Source: RGIG2041 sp045532715 (lineage in GTDB: Bacteria; Bacillota; Clostridia; UBA1381; UMGS1253). From it: a DNA stretch of 27,615 bases. A program made the position numbers and the translations under genes. The notes beneath the pieces are model-generated. The model searched no databases. It was not told the DNA's origin and saw nothing but the letters and a program-made list of their open reading frames with translations. Of this stretch, positions 1-8,545 are shown piece by piece. The DNA lies in NCBI GenBank assembly GCA_045532715.1, contig JAZSGM010000061.1:1-27615 (forward strand), read 5' to 3'. How positions within the stretch are numbered: the stretch's first letter is position 1; every line of letters starts with the position of its first letter.

Positions 1-3000
1 TTTACAACCTCTGTACCGAACGGTACGGTTACAACAGCTGTCTTTGCTTCGTGGTCAACAGTTGCATTAACTGCTTCGCTTACGAGCATCGGCATATAGA
101 AGCCGCCTGCATAAATCGAGCTTACATTCTGCACACGGTTCTTACCGTTTGCATGATTGTTTGTAGCCTTCGGCTCTGTTACTGCCAAAGCTGTAGTGTA
201 GGTCAAATCAAGCTGATTTGCAGCGCCCGTTTCCGGCACATCCGGTACTACCGGTACATCCGGAACTTCCGGAGCATCCGGCTCTGCAAACTGTACATAG
301 AATACCGGGGGGGAAATACGGTCAAGCATAATAGCATTGTTCTTCGCATCCGTTGCCGGTGCAACCAACACGCCTTCTTCATTTAAGGTCCACTTGTAGG
401 ACCAGCCTTCCTTGACTTCAGAAAGACCTGCCATCGCATCAGCCAGTGTCTTTGTGCCGGTTGTTGTTACAACTTTATTCGTCGGAACATATTTCACATA
501 TTTTGCATCCATTATAGCTGCATTTCTTGCAGCTACTTCTTCGTCATCCACCGGTGTGCCCGGGAGATATACGTAGTCGCCTGCTGCAAATTCCTTCTTA
601 TAAAGCTTATCGCCACCTAAGGTGCCTGCTTCTGTCCAGCCTGCCTCAGCAAGCTCCTCCCAACGGCCGTCTCTTGCAACTGCTCTTACATATACAGTTG
701 CCGACGCGGACACCTTGAAGGACAGGAGGGAGTTATCTGCGTTTGTGCCCTCGTATGTACCGTCTCTCATCTGGAAGAACGTACCTGCCATATGCGGCTG
801 ACCGTTCAAAGTATGTGTTGCGATAGAGTATACATACTTTGTTGCTGCCGGAGCAGCTACACCTTCAAAACTAAATTCGGAAAGTGCATTTGCGCTCAGT
901 GCACCGGAGTTGTTTGTGCTGGTTGCCTGATAGCCCAGATCGCCGTCAGCACCGTAGTCAACACCCCAACGACCCTTAAAGCCGTCACTTGCAAGCTTTA
1001 CGTCTGTGATGTACGGATCTGTAGCATCCCATACAAACTTTACGGTATGGCCGAGGATTTCAGCTTCTGCTTCGTCCTTACCTGCCATATCTACTACTAC
1101 ATCAGAAGCAAGTGTGTTCGGTGTTTGCGCATCGTCTGCTGCTGCAGTCACAGTGACTGTACCTGTACCGATCGGCACCTGAACAACATATTCTGTTGCA
1201 TCTTCCCAAGCCTGTGTAGCCGTTTCTGTTTTAGCTTCTGTATGTCTTAAATGTGCTGCTGTTGTATAACCGAGGCTCACAAGCTTCGTTGTCGGCACAT
1301 CCGGCACATCCGGAACATCCGGTACTTCCGGAGCATCCGGAAGCTCAAGCTTAACCATATCCTCAGTTGCAACGATTACAATCGGCGGATACTGCGCGGT
1401 AACCGTAGATTCCTTAACCTCAATTGCTTCGTTTGCGGAAACCTTCTTAATATAAATGTAGTTGCAGTTGCCGGCATACATTGCATAGGTCGTTGCTGCA
1501 TTTACATGCGCTACACCATCAATAATCGGCGGCATCTTAAGCTGGTCGCCCTGCGCGGTGGTGCAGCTGTTTGTAAACTGCATTGTGCTGCCTTCCAGCT
1601 GCACCCAACCATCAGCCTCTGCCAATGCAGTGTTTGCTTGATTGGAAGCAACGATAACGTAACCGTCTACCGCTGTCTTAAACTTATAACGAACTGCCTC
1701 ATTTGCAACTACGTCTGTGTAGTTTGCAACGATTGTTGTAGCACCGTTGAGTGCGTACTTGTTTTCAAGAACACCGTTAGTTACCCAGCTTTCAAAAGCG
1801 GTTGGTGCAAGATGGAGACGGTTTAAGCCGCCACCTGCATTGGTCGAGGTCATGTTTGTCTTGTCATGCGAATCTCTCGTAAACCATTCGCCTTCGTTTA
1901 CAGTATGGGTAATGGTTTCTCTGTCAGAGCCGTCTGCCCTTGTACCGAGCAGATCGCCCACACCGAATGCATAGTCATGCGCTGCATCGAGCACGAGCGG
2001 TGTCGGGATTGCATAGTACCAATTTGTAGCATACAAGCCTGTCTTGCCTGCTACGCCGTACTCTAAATCATAGAGCAGCGGCATACCTGCAGTATATGCA
2101 TAATCATCCCAGGATACATTTACTGTATACTCTGTACCTTCAACCGTAACAGTTGCGGAAGCTGCATGGTCTGCATCGCGCAAAAGATTTACGCTCACAT
2201 CGCCAAACTTAACAACCTCTACGCCGTACGGAACAACGAGATCAATCTCTGTGCCCTCTTCCGGAAGCTCAACGCTGCCGCTCTGTGCACCAAGTCCGTA
2301 AAGACCATCTGCATACAGGTTCTTGTTTGCCCCCTGATTCTGTGTCTTCGGTGTATCTGTAAGTGCAAGTGCGCTCTCCCACGCAAGCGTCGTTACTTCC
2401 GGTACGTCCGGTATCACGATGCCTTCGCCCGGTACATTGTTAAATGCAACTGCGATAAAGAGCGGAGAGCCGTATGCAACGGTTAAGCCCGTAGCGCTAC
2501 CTGCATTTCTGAAGTAAGCACCTCTGTAGTACTTACCGTCTGCCATGGCAAGCTTTGCACCGTCAGTTTTGCTGTTTTTACCTGTCGGATGTGCGTACCA
2601 ATTCTTGATGATATCATCGTATTCTATGCCATCGGAGCTGTAGTAAAGCTGTGCACCAACGTTTTCTGCCAATTCATACTTAAACTGCACCTCGCCGGAC
2701 GGTGGATAAGCCGCTTCAAGCTGCGCATTTACGAATGCAAGCTCTTCTGCCGTTACAACCTGAGACGGCACGTTTACGGTTTCGCCTGCTGCAAAGGTCT
2801 TGTAGTAAATTGTGCCCTGGTTAGAGCTTTCCGCCTTTGTCCAGCCTGCTGCCGCACCTTCCTTCCAGACGAAGTCAGCTTCTGCAGCATTTGCATGGGA
2901 CATCTTTACATAAACCGTTGCCGGCTCGGAAACTCTGAAAGATTGCCAAGCTTCGTTTTCTGTAACATGTGCCCAATCGGACTGATTGTACATAACCATA

Positions 3001-4271
3001 TCTGAACGGACAAAGTTATCTTCACGCGCAAGTGCGAACACCGTGAGGTTATCGTTGTTCGGGATTGCCGCACCGTTTACAACCAAATCCGAAGCTGCGC
3101 CGGCACCTGCAATCTGATTGACAATCGTGGCCGTATCCGGTGTCTTGGTGATATCCGTAGTATTTGTATAACCGATTGCGCTTTCACCGTCTGCACGCAA
3201 AACGATGGATCTTTTCGGGTAACCGCCACCGAACTTAACATCGGTGATATACGGTGCGCTGTTGTCCCACATAAAGTTAAAGGTAAGCCTTTTTGTGCCG
3301 ACACGGATGATTTCCTGCTTCAAATCCGTACCGTTCATATAGACAATGTCCGCCGCTGCCTTCATCAGCTTGCCGTTTTCACAAAGAACAATCGGCTCCA
3401 TTTCGATGCAGTCTGTACCGTATGGCACCGTGACATTGAAGGTGTCTTGCTCCGGTTCCAGCGCAAGGCTCTGCTTTTCATATGTCCTGATTGACTTTTT
3501 AAGCTCTGCACCGTAGTACCGGTAATTTTTTCCGAGTACCGGCCTGTACGTGAAGCACGCCTCGTACGGTAAAACCATATATTCAGACACACTGCCGTCC
3601 ACTGCGGTCAGCACAACGTGCCCGCCGTTCGTCCAGAAATCCGTCGACGTATCCGAGTGTACCACACTGGAATTGTCCAGTGCAACCGCTTTGAAGGTCG
3701 GATTTGCAGCCTTGCGCGCCTCGCCGGACTCCAGATAAACCTTGTTGTCCGCCAAAGCGGTGCAGTCCACTACCTCGCTTGTGCCGTCTGCGTAGGTGAC
3801 CTCAATAAAGTCAAGTCCGTTTTCCGCGGTCGGGAAATTGGCTGCCGGTGCAATCGGACTGCCGTCCGCGCCGAGCACAAATACCCGAAAGAATTCCTTG
3901 TCGCGCTCGACAATTTCAATTTCCTTTGTAAAATGCACCGTTTCTGCGCCAACCGGCTTCGTGTCATAATACGCATCGCGCAGTACGCCATCATGGTAGA
4001 CCGCAAAAATAACGGTCGCCTGCGTCTGTGCGGATGCGCTGATATACACGCTCGGCACCAGCCATTCGCCGTTCGCAGGCACCTGCGTTGTCATAGTGTA
4101 GACCGGAAGTGTCTGTGCTTCGTCTATGTACTTTCTTGCATAGGTCACAGCAGATACATTGTACTCTGCCGCACCGTCAGATTCTGCATGCACACCGAGT
4201 CCTGAAAACAGGTTCAGAAGCATCAGCAGGCTCAGTAACATACTCATCCATTTCTTCTGTCGCATCTTCAT
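1..4271 (-). CDS. Giant secreted repetitive protein, 3' end outside the window (first 1423 codons)
   Basis: This reading frame is open from the ATG at 4271 to the left edge with no stop. I checked the frame at several points (for example Trp codons near 3269, 2111, 1031 and 392). The start has a GGGG-rich ribosome binding site and a signal peptide (MKMRQKKW, then a Leu/Met-rich core, cut near VHAES). After an N-terminal region of about 270 residues come long repeated units. Each contains a V-P-(Y/I/F)-G-T strand (about residues 280, 680, 1030, 1415). Two contain a W-D-x-(S/T)-(A/D)-P-Y-I-T-D-V-K block (about 340 and 1080). Beta-rich segments beginning F-(R/K)-V-S or F-K-T-A recur (about 443, 860, 1185). 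Units are joined by acidic Pro-Val-Asp linkers. No catalytic motif is recognisable. A cell-surface or extracellular binding protein is the best guess by composition. The anchor, if any, lies outside the window. Confidence 0.85.
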   Translation of the reverse strand, partial: MKMRQKKWMSMLLSLLMLLNLFSGLGVHAESDGAAEYNVSAVTYARKYIDEAQTLPVYTMTTQVPANGEWLVPSVYISASAQTQATVIFAVYHDGVLRDAYYDTKPVGAETVHFTKEIEIVERDKEFFRVFVLGADGSPIAPAANFPTAENGLDFIEVTYADGTSEVVDCTALADNKVYLESGEARKAANPTFKAVALDNSSVVHSDTSTDFWTNGGHVVLTAVDGSVSEYMVLPYEACFTYRPVLGKNYRYYGAELKKSIRTYEKQSLALEPEQDTFNVTVPYGTDCIEMEPIVLCENGKLMKAAADIVYMNGTDLKQEIIRVGTKRLTFNFMWDNSAPYITDVKFGGGYPKRSIVLRADGESAIGYTNTTDITKTPDTATIVNQIAGAGAASDLVVNGAAIPNNDNLTVFALAREDNFVRSDMVMYNQSDWAHVTENEAWQSFRVSEPATVYVKMSHANAAEADFVWKEGAAAGWTKAESSNQGTIYYKTFAAGETVNVPSQVVTAEELAFVNAQLEAAYPPSGEVQFKYELAENVGAQLYYSSDGIEYDDIIKNWYAHPTGKNSKTDGAKLAMADGKYYRGAYFRNAGSATGLTVAYGSPLFIAVAFNNVPGEGIVIPDVPEVTTLAWESALALTDTPKTQNQGANKNLYADGLYGLGAQSGSVELPEEGTEIDLVVPYGVEVVKFGDVSVNLLRDADHAASATVTVEGTEYTVNVSWDDYAYTAGMPLLYDLEYGVAGKTGLYATNWYYAIPTPLVLDAAHDYAFGVGDLLGTRADGSDRETITHTVNEGEWFTRDSHDKTNMTSTNAGGGLNRLHLAPTAFESWVTNGVLENKYALNGATTIVANYTDVVANEAVRYKFKTAVDGYVIVASNQANTALAEADGWVQLEGSTMQFTNSCTTAQGDQLKMPPIIDGVAHVNAATTYAMYAGNCNYIYIKKVSANEAIEVKESTVTAQYPPIVIVATEDMVKLELPDAPEVPDVPDVPDVPTTKLVSLGYTTAAHLRHTEAKTETATQAWEDATEYVVQVPIGTGTVTVTAAADDAQTPNTLASDVVVDMAGKDEAEAEILGHTVKFVWDATDPYITDVKLASDGFKGRWGVDYGADGDLGYQATSTNNSGALSANALSEFSFEGVAAPAATKYVYSIATHTLNGQPHMAGTFFQMRDGTYEGTNADNSLLSFKVSASATVYVRAVARDGRWEELAEAGWTEAGTLGGDKLYKKEFAAGDYVYLPGTPVDDEEVAARNAAIMDAKYVKYVPTNKVVTTTGTKTLADAMAGLSEVKEGWSYKWTLNEEGVLVAPATDAKNNAIMLDRISPPVFYVQFAEPDAPEVPDVPVVPDVPETGAANQLDLTYTTALAVTEPKATNNHANGKNRVQNVSSIYAGGFYMPMLVSEAVNATVDHEAKTAVVTVPFGTEVV
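231..291 (-). repeat. Short tandem repeat encoding a P-D-V-P linker (copy 2)
   Basis: Imperfect 9-bp units of the type TCCGGTACA on the plus strand encode PDAPEVPDVPVVPDVPE in the giant secreted protein. It lies between two large repeat units and probably forms an extended acidic hinge. A second copy lies at 1292-1340. Confidence 0.8.
1292..1340 (-). repeat. Short tandem repeat encoding a P-D-V-P linker (copy 1)
   Basis: Imperfect 9-bp units encode PDAPEVPDVPDVPDVP. This is nearly the same linker as at 231-291, again between large beta-rich units. A shorter relative (IPDVPEV) is encoded near 2400-2420. Confidence 0.8.
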
Positions 4272-4333
4272 TGATTTGTCGCCCCTTCAAAAGCATTTTA
4301 TACTTATTTTCACAAAAGCTTATAAGTAATTTT

Positions 4334-4362
4334 ATTATACCACTTCACCTTCAGTTTGTAAA
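4334..4362 (-). promoter_or_regulatory. SigA-type promoter of the giant secreted protein
   Basis: Read on the minus strand: TTTACA (4362-4357), 17-bp spacer, TATAAT (4339-4334). Transcription would start near 4327, giving a leader of about 55 nt. The -35 box sits in GGCATTTACAA, which also occurs at the promoter at 20891-20919. Confidence 0.75.
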
Positions 4363-4450
4363 TGCCTTTCGTTTTTTTCTTCCTGCTCTGTGCATCAGCA
4401 ATCGCCTTTGTCGAACCACTTTATCTATTGCGCAGTTTTCTTTATACAAC

Positions 4451-4488
4451 AAAAATCCCCTGCACATTGCAATGCGCAGGGGATTTTT
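4451..4488 (-). terminator. Intrinsic terminator of the 1294-aa heparinase-like gene
   Basis: A 13-bp perfect stem (4451-4463 with 4476-4488, core CCCCTGC/GCAGGGG) is followed by a T run in the minus direction. It lies 5 bp past the stop codon of the gene ending at 4493. Confidence 0.9.
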
Positions 4489-4492
4489 TCAC

Positions 4493-7400
4493 TTAATTTT
4501 CAAAATGAATGGTATATACCTTACCATCTATTGTCACCGTTGCCGGGCTGCCGTCCGTTACGGTAATCACAGCTGTATTGTTATTCTGCTCTGTGCGAAT
4601 CTGTCTTTGTGTACCCTTGATGTAATACGTTGTCTTTGCCGGCTCGAAGGTGATTTCATCCTCGCCTGCAAAGATGCGGATGTCTAAGTAATCACACACC
4701 GCATCGAGTGTTTCCGCACCGTAGCCCATATCCATATCCGAGATGATAATCAGACCTCGATCATCCCAGAGCACGTGCTTGCCGAGCGCCTCAACGAGCG
4801 CACGAAGCGGGATAAATGTACGGCTGTTGTAGGTGTTTGCCGCGGTATCGAGTGTTACCGCTTCGCCGTTTACAAGCATCTGATTTGAGCCGATTTGCAG
4901 CGAAATGTGCTTGTTTAAGTAATCCACAGTTACTGCCTGGGTAGCATCGTCCCAACCCACTGTTGCACCGAAGGATTCAGCGATATAGCGCACCGGCACG
5001 AGCGTTCTGGAATTTTCCGTAAACGGAACAACGTCCTTGTTTGCCGCGTCGATGTAGGTTCTCTGTCCCTTTGCAAAGCTTACCGGTGTGCCGAGCTTTA
5101 ACGCAACGGCATTGCCGATTGCCTGCGCAGTAAACGGCGCCTGCTTTTCTACCTTCCATTCAGAAAGCTTTGCGCAAGCCGGTGTATCAGTCGGTACAGC
5201 AAAGCCGTCCTTAATCGGGATAAACTCAAGCTCAATATTCGCTTCCGTTACGCCTGTCATATGCACATACAAGGTCTTGTCGCCGGAATACTGCGGCAGA
5301 TACTCGCCCTGCTGCGCCGGCGGGTTCGGCGAAGTCGGCAGCGGCGAAATATCACGCACCGCAAGCTTAGCGCCAGCCGGTGCTTCGTTGATGCGCACAT
5401 ACATCTTCGCATCATCAATCGTCATCATCGCACTCTGTCCGTCCGCTGCGACATCAATTTGCGCATTGGTGTGACCGAACCAGTAAATTTCCGACGGCTT
5501 ATTCATCGTGATTTCATCGCGGATAATCACGCGCTCACGGTTATCGTAGAGCATCATACCGCGGTTCCAGGAAGCGACATCCTCTCGTACACTGGAAATA
5601 TCCAGAATACCGAACGCCGCATTCGCCGCGGTGCCGTAGCGCGTCAGCGGTGCAAATGCTGTCTTATCCTGGCCAACTGTTTTGTCCGGGTTAATCACAA
5701 GCGTATTGTTCGATTCCGTTCTCTTATTCCAGATTTCGGAAGAATCACCATCGTGTCTCGAGGCAATGGTATACGTGCCGGATAACGAATTTTTACCGGT
5801 CAAAAGGAACCAACGCTTATCGGCATAGTCCATAACAAATGTACCGAGCGACGGATTCTGGTGCATTGCACCATTGTCACCACCCTGCATTGCGACAAAG
5901 AACATATCCTCATCTTCCCAGGACGAGCGCATACTCATACCGTTTACACCGTTTTCGCCCTGATTCTGATAGAATTTATCCAGTGGGAAATCCCCCGGCT
6001 TACAAGTTACATTTTCCGGATCATACCACGCAATTGCAAATGGAATACGTCTTGTCGTAAACGGGCTGTCCGGCTGGTTTTTCGTCAGCTCATACCAAGC
6101 GTATTTCGGCTCGTCATAGCGAGCGGACAAATACAAAAACGAAATCGAGGAAATAAATCTATCCGTCGAGTCACCATAGTTAAACGAGGAGTTTGCACCA
6201 TTGTAATAAATCGGGAAGTCACCGGTGTTGATAAAGCCCGGGATGGAGTTTGCCCAGTCGAGTCTTTCCGGCAATGTTGTGCCCGGCTTGATGCAGGATT
6301 CAAGTGCAGATACCGACTGAATTACGTCTGTTGCACTCGCATCCCAATAGTCTGTCGTTTCAATGAAGCCGCCGTCCGGGAAAAATTCATAAAATACATT
6401 TGGCATACCGGTCGCTGCTTTATCGAGCAGATACTCGGCAATCTGCGGATAGTCGGTCGCAATTGCAATTGCCAGACAGATGTTGGCTCTGTTTGCCGTC
6501 GAAGTCTGGTTGTTGCCATTCTTCATCATTGTATTGTAAGCTTCCGCAAGCTTGTTTTCATAGCCCTGCACGGCAATGTTTGCGCCACGGTTCAACGTCA
6601 TATAAAGTACATCTGCGCGCTCCTCCGGTGTAAACACATCGTATGCCCAGTCATAAGAATACGCATAAGCCGCAATGAAGTTTGCACTCAGAAGTGCAAG
6701 GTTTTCACTCCAATCCGGGAATGTATCGTGTACATGCTTTAAGATTTTATAAAGCTGCTCAGCATACTTTCGCTCACCGGTCACACCGGCAACAAACGAA
6801 AGCACATACGCCTTAATTCGGATTTCCTGGCTGGTTTCCTGAATATTACCGCGCGCATTTACTCTGTACGTTACGGTTGTATCATCGCGCACATATGCAT
6901 CTGCTACAGCCAAAAGCGACTCCCACCAAACGCCGCACCAATACTCATTTTTAATTTTTTCACGAATTTCATCCCAGTCATTTACAATCAGACGCGGATG
7001 CGTTTCGCGGATAATCTCGGTAAGTCCCGTCGGGTTGTCGGTTTTGACCATATCCCAGTTGATGTTGTTTTGATGGTCAAATACGGCACCAGCCACGCTG
7101 TCCGGCGTATAGGCAACCACGTTATCCATTCTGCCCTTTGCGCCACCCGTCAGCTGTGCGGAAATCTGAATTTCCATGGTTTCCCATGCGTCCGCCGTCA
7201 TCATCGCACTCAAATCAAGTGTTTCCACCTGGGCACCGTCGATATAAGTCGTTGCCGTCTTGCCTGCAAAATTCACATCCGCCTTAATTCTGTGCCACTT
7301 ACCGTCTCTACAGCTTTCTGCGGGACGCGCCAGCTTCACGGACTTGCTTGCATTTTGCACATACACAATCAGATCCATTGCCGGATTTGCCGCAAAATCA

Positions 7401-8377
7401 AGCTCTATCGTCATTGTATTTAAATTCATATTCTTGAGCGGGCGGTTCAAACGCGGTGTATGGATTACGGAATCCGTGTTGGAAAATTCCATAAACTGAT
7501 TTTCGCCGTCCTTGCCCGGGTTGACATAGGTCTTGTTGCCGACAATCGACCAGTTGTTGTAGGTCAGCACATCGCCATAGCTTTCGCAATCGTCCATAAC
7601 GATGAGGTTATTGCCGTCCGGCACGCGGATACCGTTCTTCGGTGCAGGCTCAAAGGTTACATTGAGCTTCGCCTCCTGCTCCTTTTGCGCCGCCTCTATG
7701 TATTTCTGATTTGCCGGGTGTGCAGGTGTTTTTGCATTCTGTGCCGCCGATGCCGTGATGTCATCGGTGGTGGTAATTAACACATTGTCAATGCATACGC
7801 TCTGCCCCGCAGACAAGCTTGCTGCAAACTCAAACTGAATCTGCGACGGATTGGCAAACATATCAAACTTCGTTTTTTCGCCCTTTTCACCGCCGACGGT
7901 TGCCTGATAGGTCGCATTTGCCACATCAATATCCACAACAACCGTTGTCCAGTCCGAAGGTGTCTTGGTCTTCACCGACACCTTATTAATACCGTCGGTC
8001 ATATTAAAGCCCACATTTTTATCGCCCTTGTAATCGTAGGACACGCGCAGATTCGACACCGAACCTAAGTTAATCATCTTCATCAGCTTCGGGCCGGATA
8101 AACCGTCCGAAATGTTTTCAATCTGCGCATAGTTGCCGTGCCCCTTCTCGTTTTGCACGGTAAGCGGTGCAACCGCCGGCTTAATCGTTAAGGTATACCA
8201 GCCGTTCACATCGGTTCTGTCCTGCGCAATACTGCCGCCGACACTTGCGTTTTCAAAGTCGTAGGAAAAAATTACATTTTCCTCTGCCGCCAATGCCGAA
8301 AGCGCACCTGCCGGCAGTATGCCGCACAAAAGCACAACGCTTAAAAGCGCACTGATTCCCTTCTTCCAGTTTTTCAT
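4493..8377 (-). CDS. Secreted heparinase II/III-like modular protein, short paralogue with altered active-site motifs
   Basis: 1294 aa. The ATG follows GGAGG with a 7-nt gap. Residues 1-31 are a signal peptide ending ALSALAA. Two LamG-like beta-sandwiches follow (about 35-205 and 255-430, each ending in an I/M-D-N-V strand). Next is a heparinase II/III-like toroid and beta-sandwich (about 460-1050, starting HPRLIVNDWDE). A copper-amine-oxidase-N-like domain (about 1105-1215, with RTLVPVRYIAESFGA and RTFIPLRALVEALG) and a small C-terminal beta domain close the protein. Proteins of this fold are polysaccharide lyases acting on uronic-acid glycans. Compared with its two neighbours, it has GNNQ at 621-624 where they have QHNQ, YWDAS at 677-681 for YWNYG, and HQN at 839-841 for HQH. 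It also lacks their F5/8C-like and Big-type modules. It may be a binding protein or a lyase with changed specificity. Extracellular location is inferred from the signal peptide; no LPXTG or SLH anchor is seen. Confidence 0.88.
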   Translation of the reverse strand: MKNWKKGISALLSVVLLCGILPAGALSALAAEENVIFSYDFENASVGGSIAQDRTDVNGWYTLTIKPAVAPLTVQNEKGHGNYAQIENISDGLSGPKLMKMINLGSVSNLRVSYDYKGDKNVGFNMTDGINKVSVKTKTPSDWTTVVVDIDVANATYQATVGGEKGEKTKFDMFANPSQIQFEFAASLSAGQSVCIDNVLITTTDDITASAAQNAKTPAHPANQKYIEAAQKEQEAKLNVTFEPAPKNGIRVPDGNNLIVMDDCESYGDVLTYNNWSIVGNKTYVNPGKDGENQFMEFSNTDSVIHTPRLNRPLKNMNLNTMTIELDFAANPAMDLIVYVQNASKSVKLARPAESCRDGKWHRIKADVNFAGKTATTYIDGAQVETLDLSAMMTADAWETMEIQISAQLTGGAKGRMDNVVAYTPDSVAGAVFDHQNNINWDMVKTDNPTGLTEIIRETHPRLIVNDWDEIREKIKNEYWCGVWWESLLAVADAYVRDDTTVTYRVNARGNIQETSQEIRIKAYVLSFVAGVTGERKYAEQLYKILKHVHDTFPDWSENLALLSANFIAAYAYSYDWAYDVFTPEERADVLYMTLNRGANIAVQGYENKLAEAYNTMMKNGNNQTSTANRANICLAIAIATDYPQIAEYLLDKAATGMPNVFYEFFPDGGFIETTDYWDASATDVIQSVSALESCIKPGTTLPERLDWANSIPGFINTGDFPIYYNGANSSFNYGDSTDRFISSISFLYLSARYDEPKYAWYELTKNQPDSPFTTRRIPFAIAWYDPENVTCKPGDFPLDKFYQNQGENGVNGMSMRSSWEDEDMFFVAMQGGDNGAMHQNPSLGTFVMDYADKRWFLLTGKNSLSGTYTIASRHDGDSSEIWNKRTESNNTLVINPDKTVGQDKTAFAPLTRYGTAANAAFGILDISSVREDVASWNRGMMLYDNRERVIIRDEITMNKPSEIYWFGHTNAQIDVAADGQSAMMTIDDAKMYVRINEAPAGAKLAVRDISPLPTSPNPPAQQGEYLPQYSGDKTLYVHMTGVTEANIELEFIPIKDGFAVPTDTPACAKLSEWKVEKQAPFTAQAIGNAVALKLGTPVSFAKGQRTYIDAANKDVVPFTENSRTLVPVRYIAESFGATVGWDDATQAVTVDYLNKHISLQIGSNQMLVNGEAVTLDTAANTYNSRTFIPLRALVEALGKHVLWDDRGLIIISDMDMGYGAETLDAVCDYLDIRIFAGEDEITFEPAKTTYYIKGTQRQIRTEQNNNTAVITVTDGSPATVTIDGKVYTIHFEN

Positions 8378-8415
8378 GTTATTTCCTCCTTTTTAAATAA
8401 TACTCTTTATTTTGC

Positions 8416-8444
8416 ATTATATCATTTCCACTAAAGACTGTCAT
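8416..8444 (-). promoter_or_regulatory. SigA-type promoter with extended -10 for the 1294-aa heparinase-like gene
   Basis: Minus strand: ATGACA (8444-8439), 17 bp, TATAAT (8421-8416), preceded by TGA as an extended -10. The leader would be about 30 nt. Confidence 0.78.
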
Positions 8445-8545
8445 TGCAAAATATTTAATACTTTTTGTATTATCTTTCATCTGTTTCTATTTTTATAATA
8501 AAACAAAATCTCGTTTTGCGCAATATAAAATCGTGCACAAACAGC

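Noticed and set aside
1292..1340. CRISPR-like short repeats in the linker regions at 231-291 and 1292-1340
   Set aside because: The units are 9 bp, in frame and code for Pro-Asp-Val linkers; there are no spacers or cas genes.
792..1826. Plus-strand open frames of 152 and 191 codons in the first 2 kb
   Set aside because: They are antisense to the giant secreted protein, whose frame is continuous with a signal peptide and internal protein repeats; the Cys-rich translations are an artefact of GCA/ACA-rich codons.
4301..4328. Inverted repeat TACTTA / TAAGTA just after the start point of the giant-protein transcript
   Set aside because: It is only 6 bp with a 16-bp gap in AT-rich sequence; chance is likely.
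5861..6742. Long plus-strand open frames opposite the heparinase-like genes, for example 293 codons here and others at 3618-4205, 14098-14658 and 17935-18516
   Set aside because: They are antisense to clear coding genes, have low-complexity Arg/Cys/His-rich translations, no ribosome binding site and no family resemblance.
8497..8540. Possible terminator after murA (CAAAA / TTTTG hairpin)
   Set aside because: The stem is five A-T-rich pairs without GC core; too weak to call.
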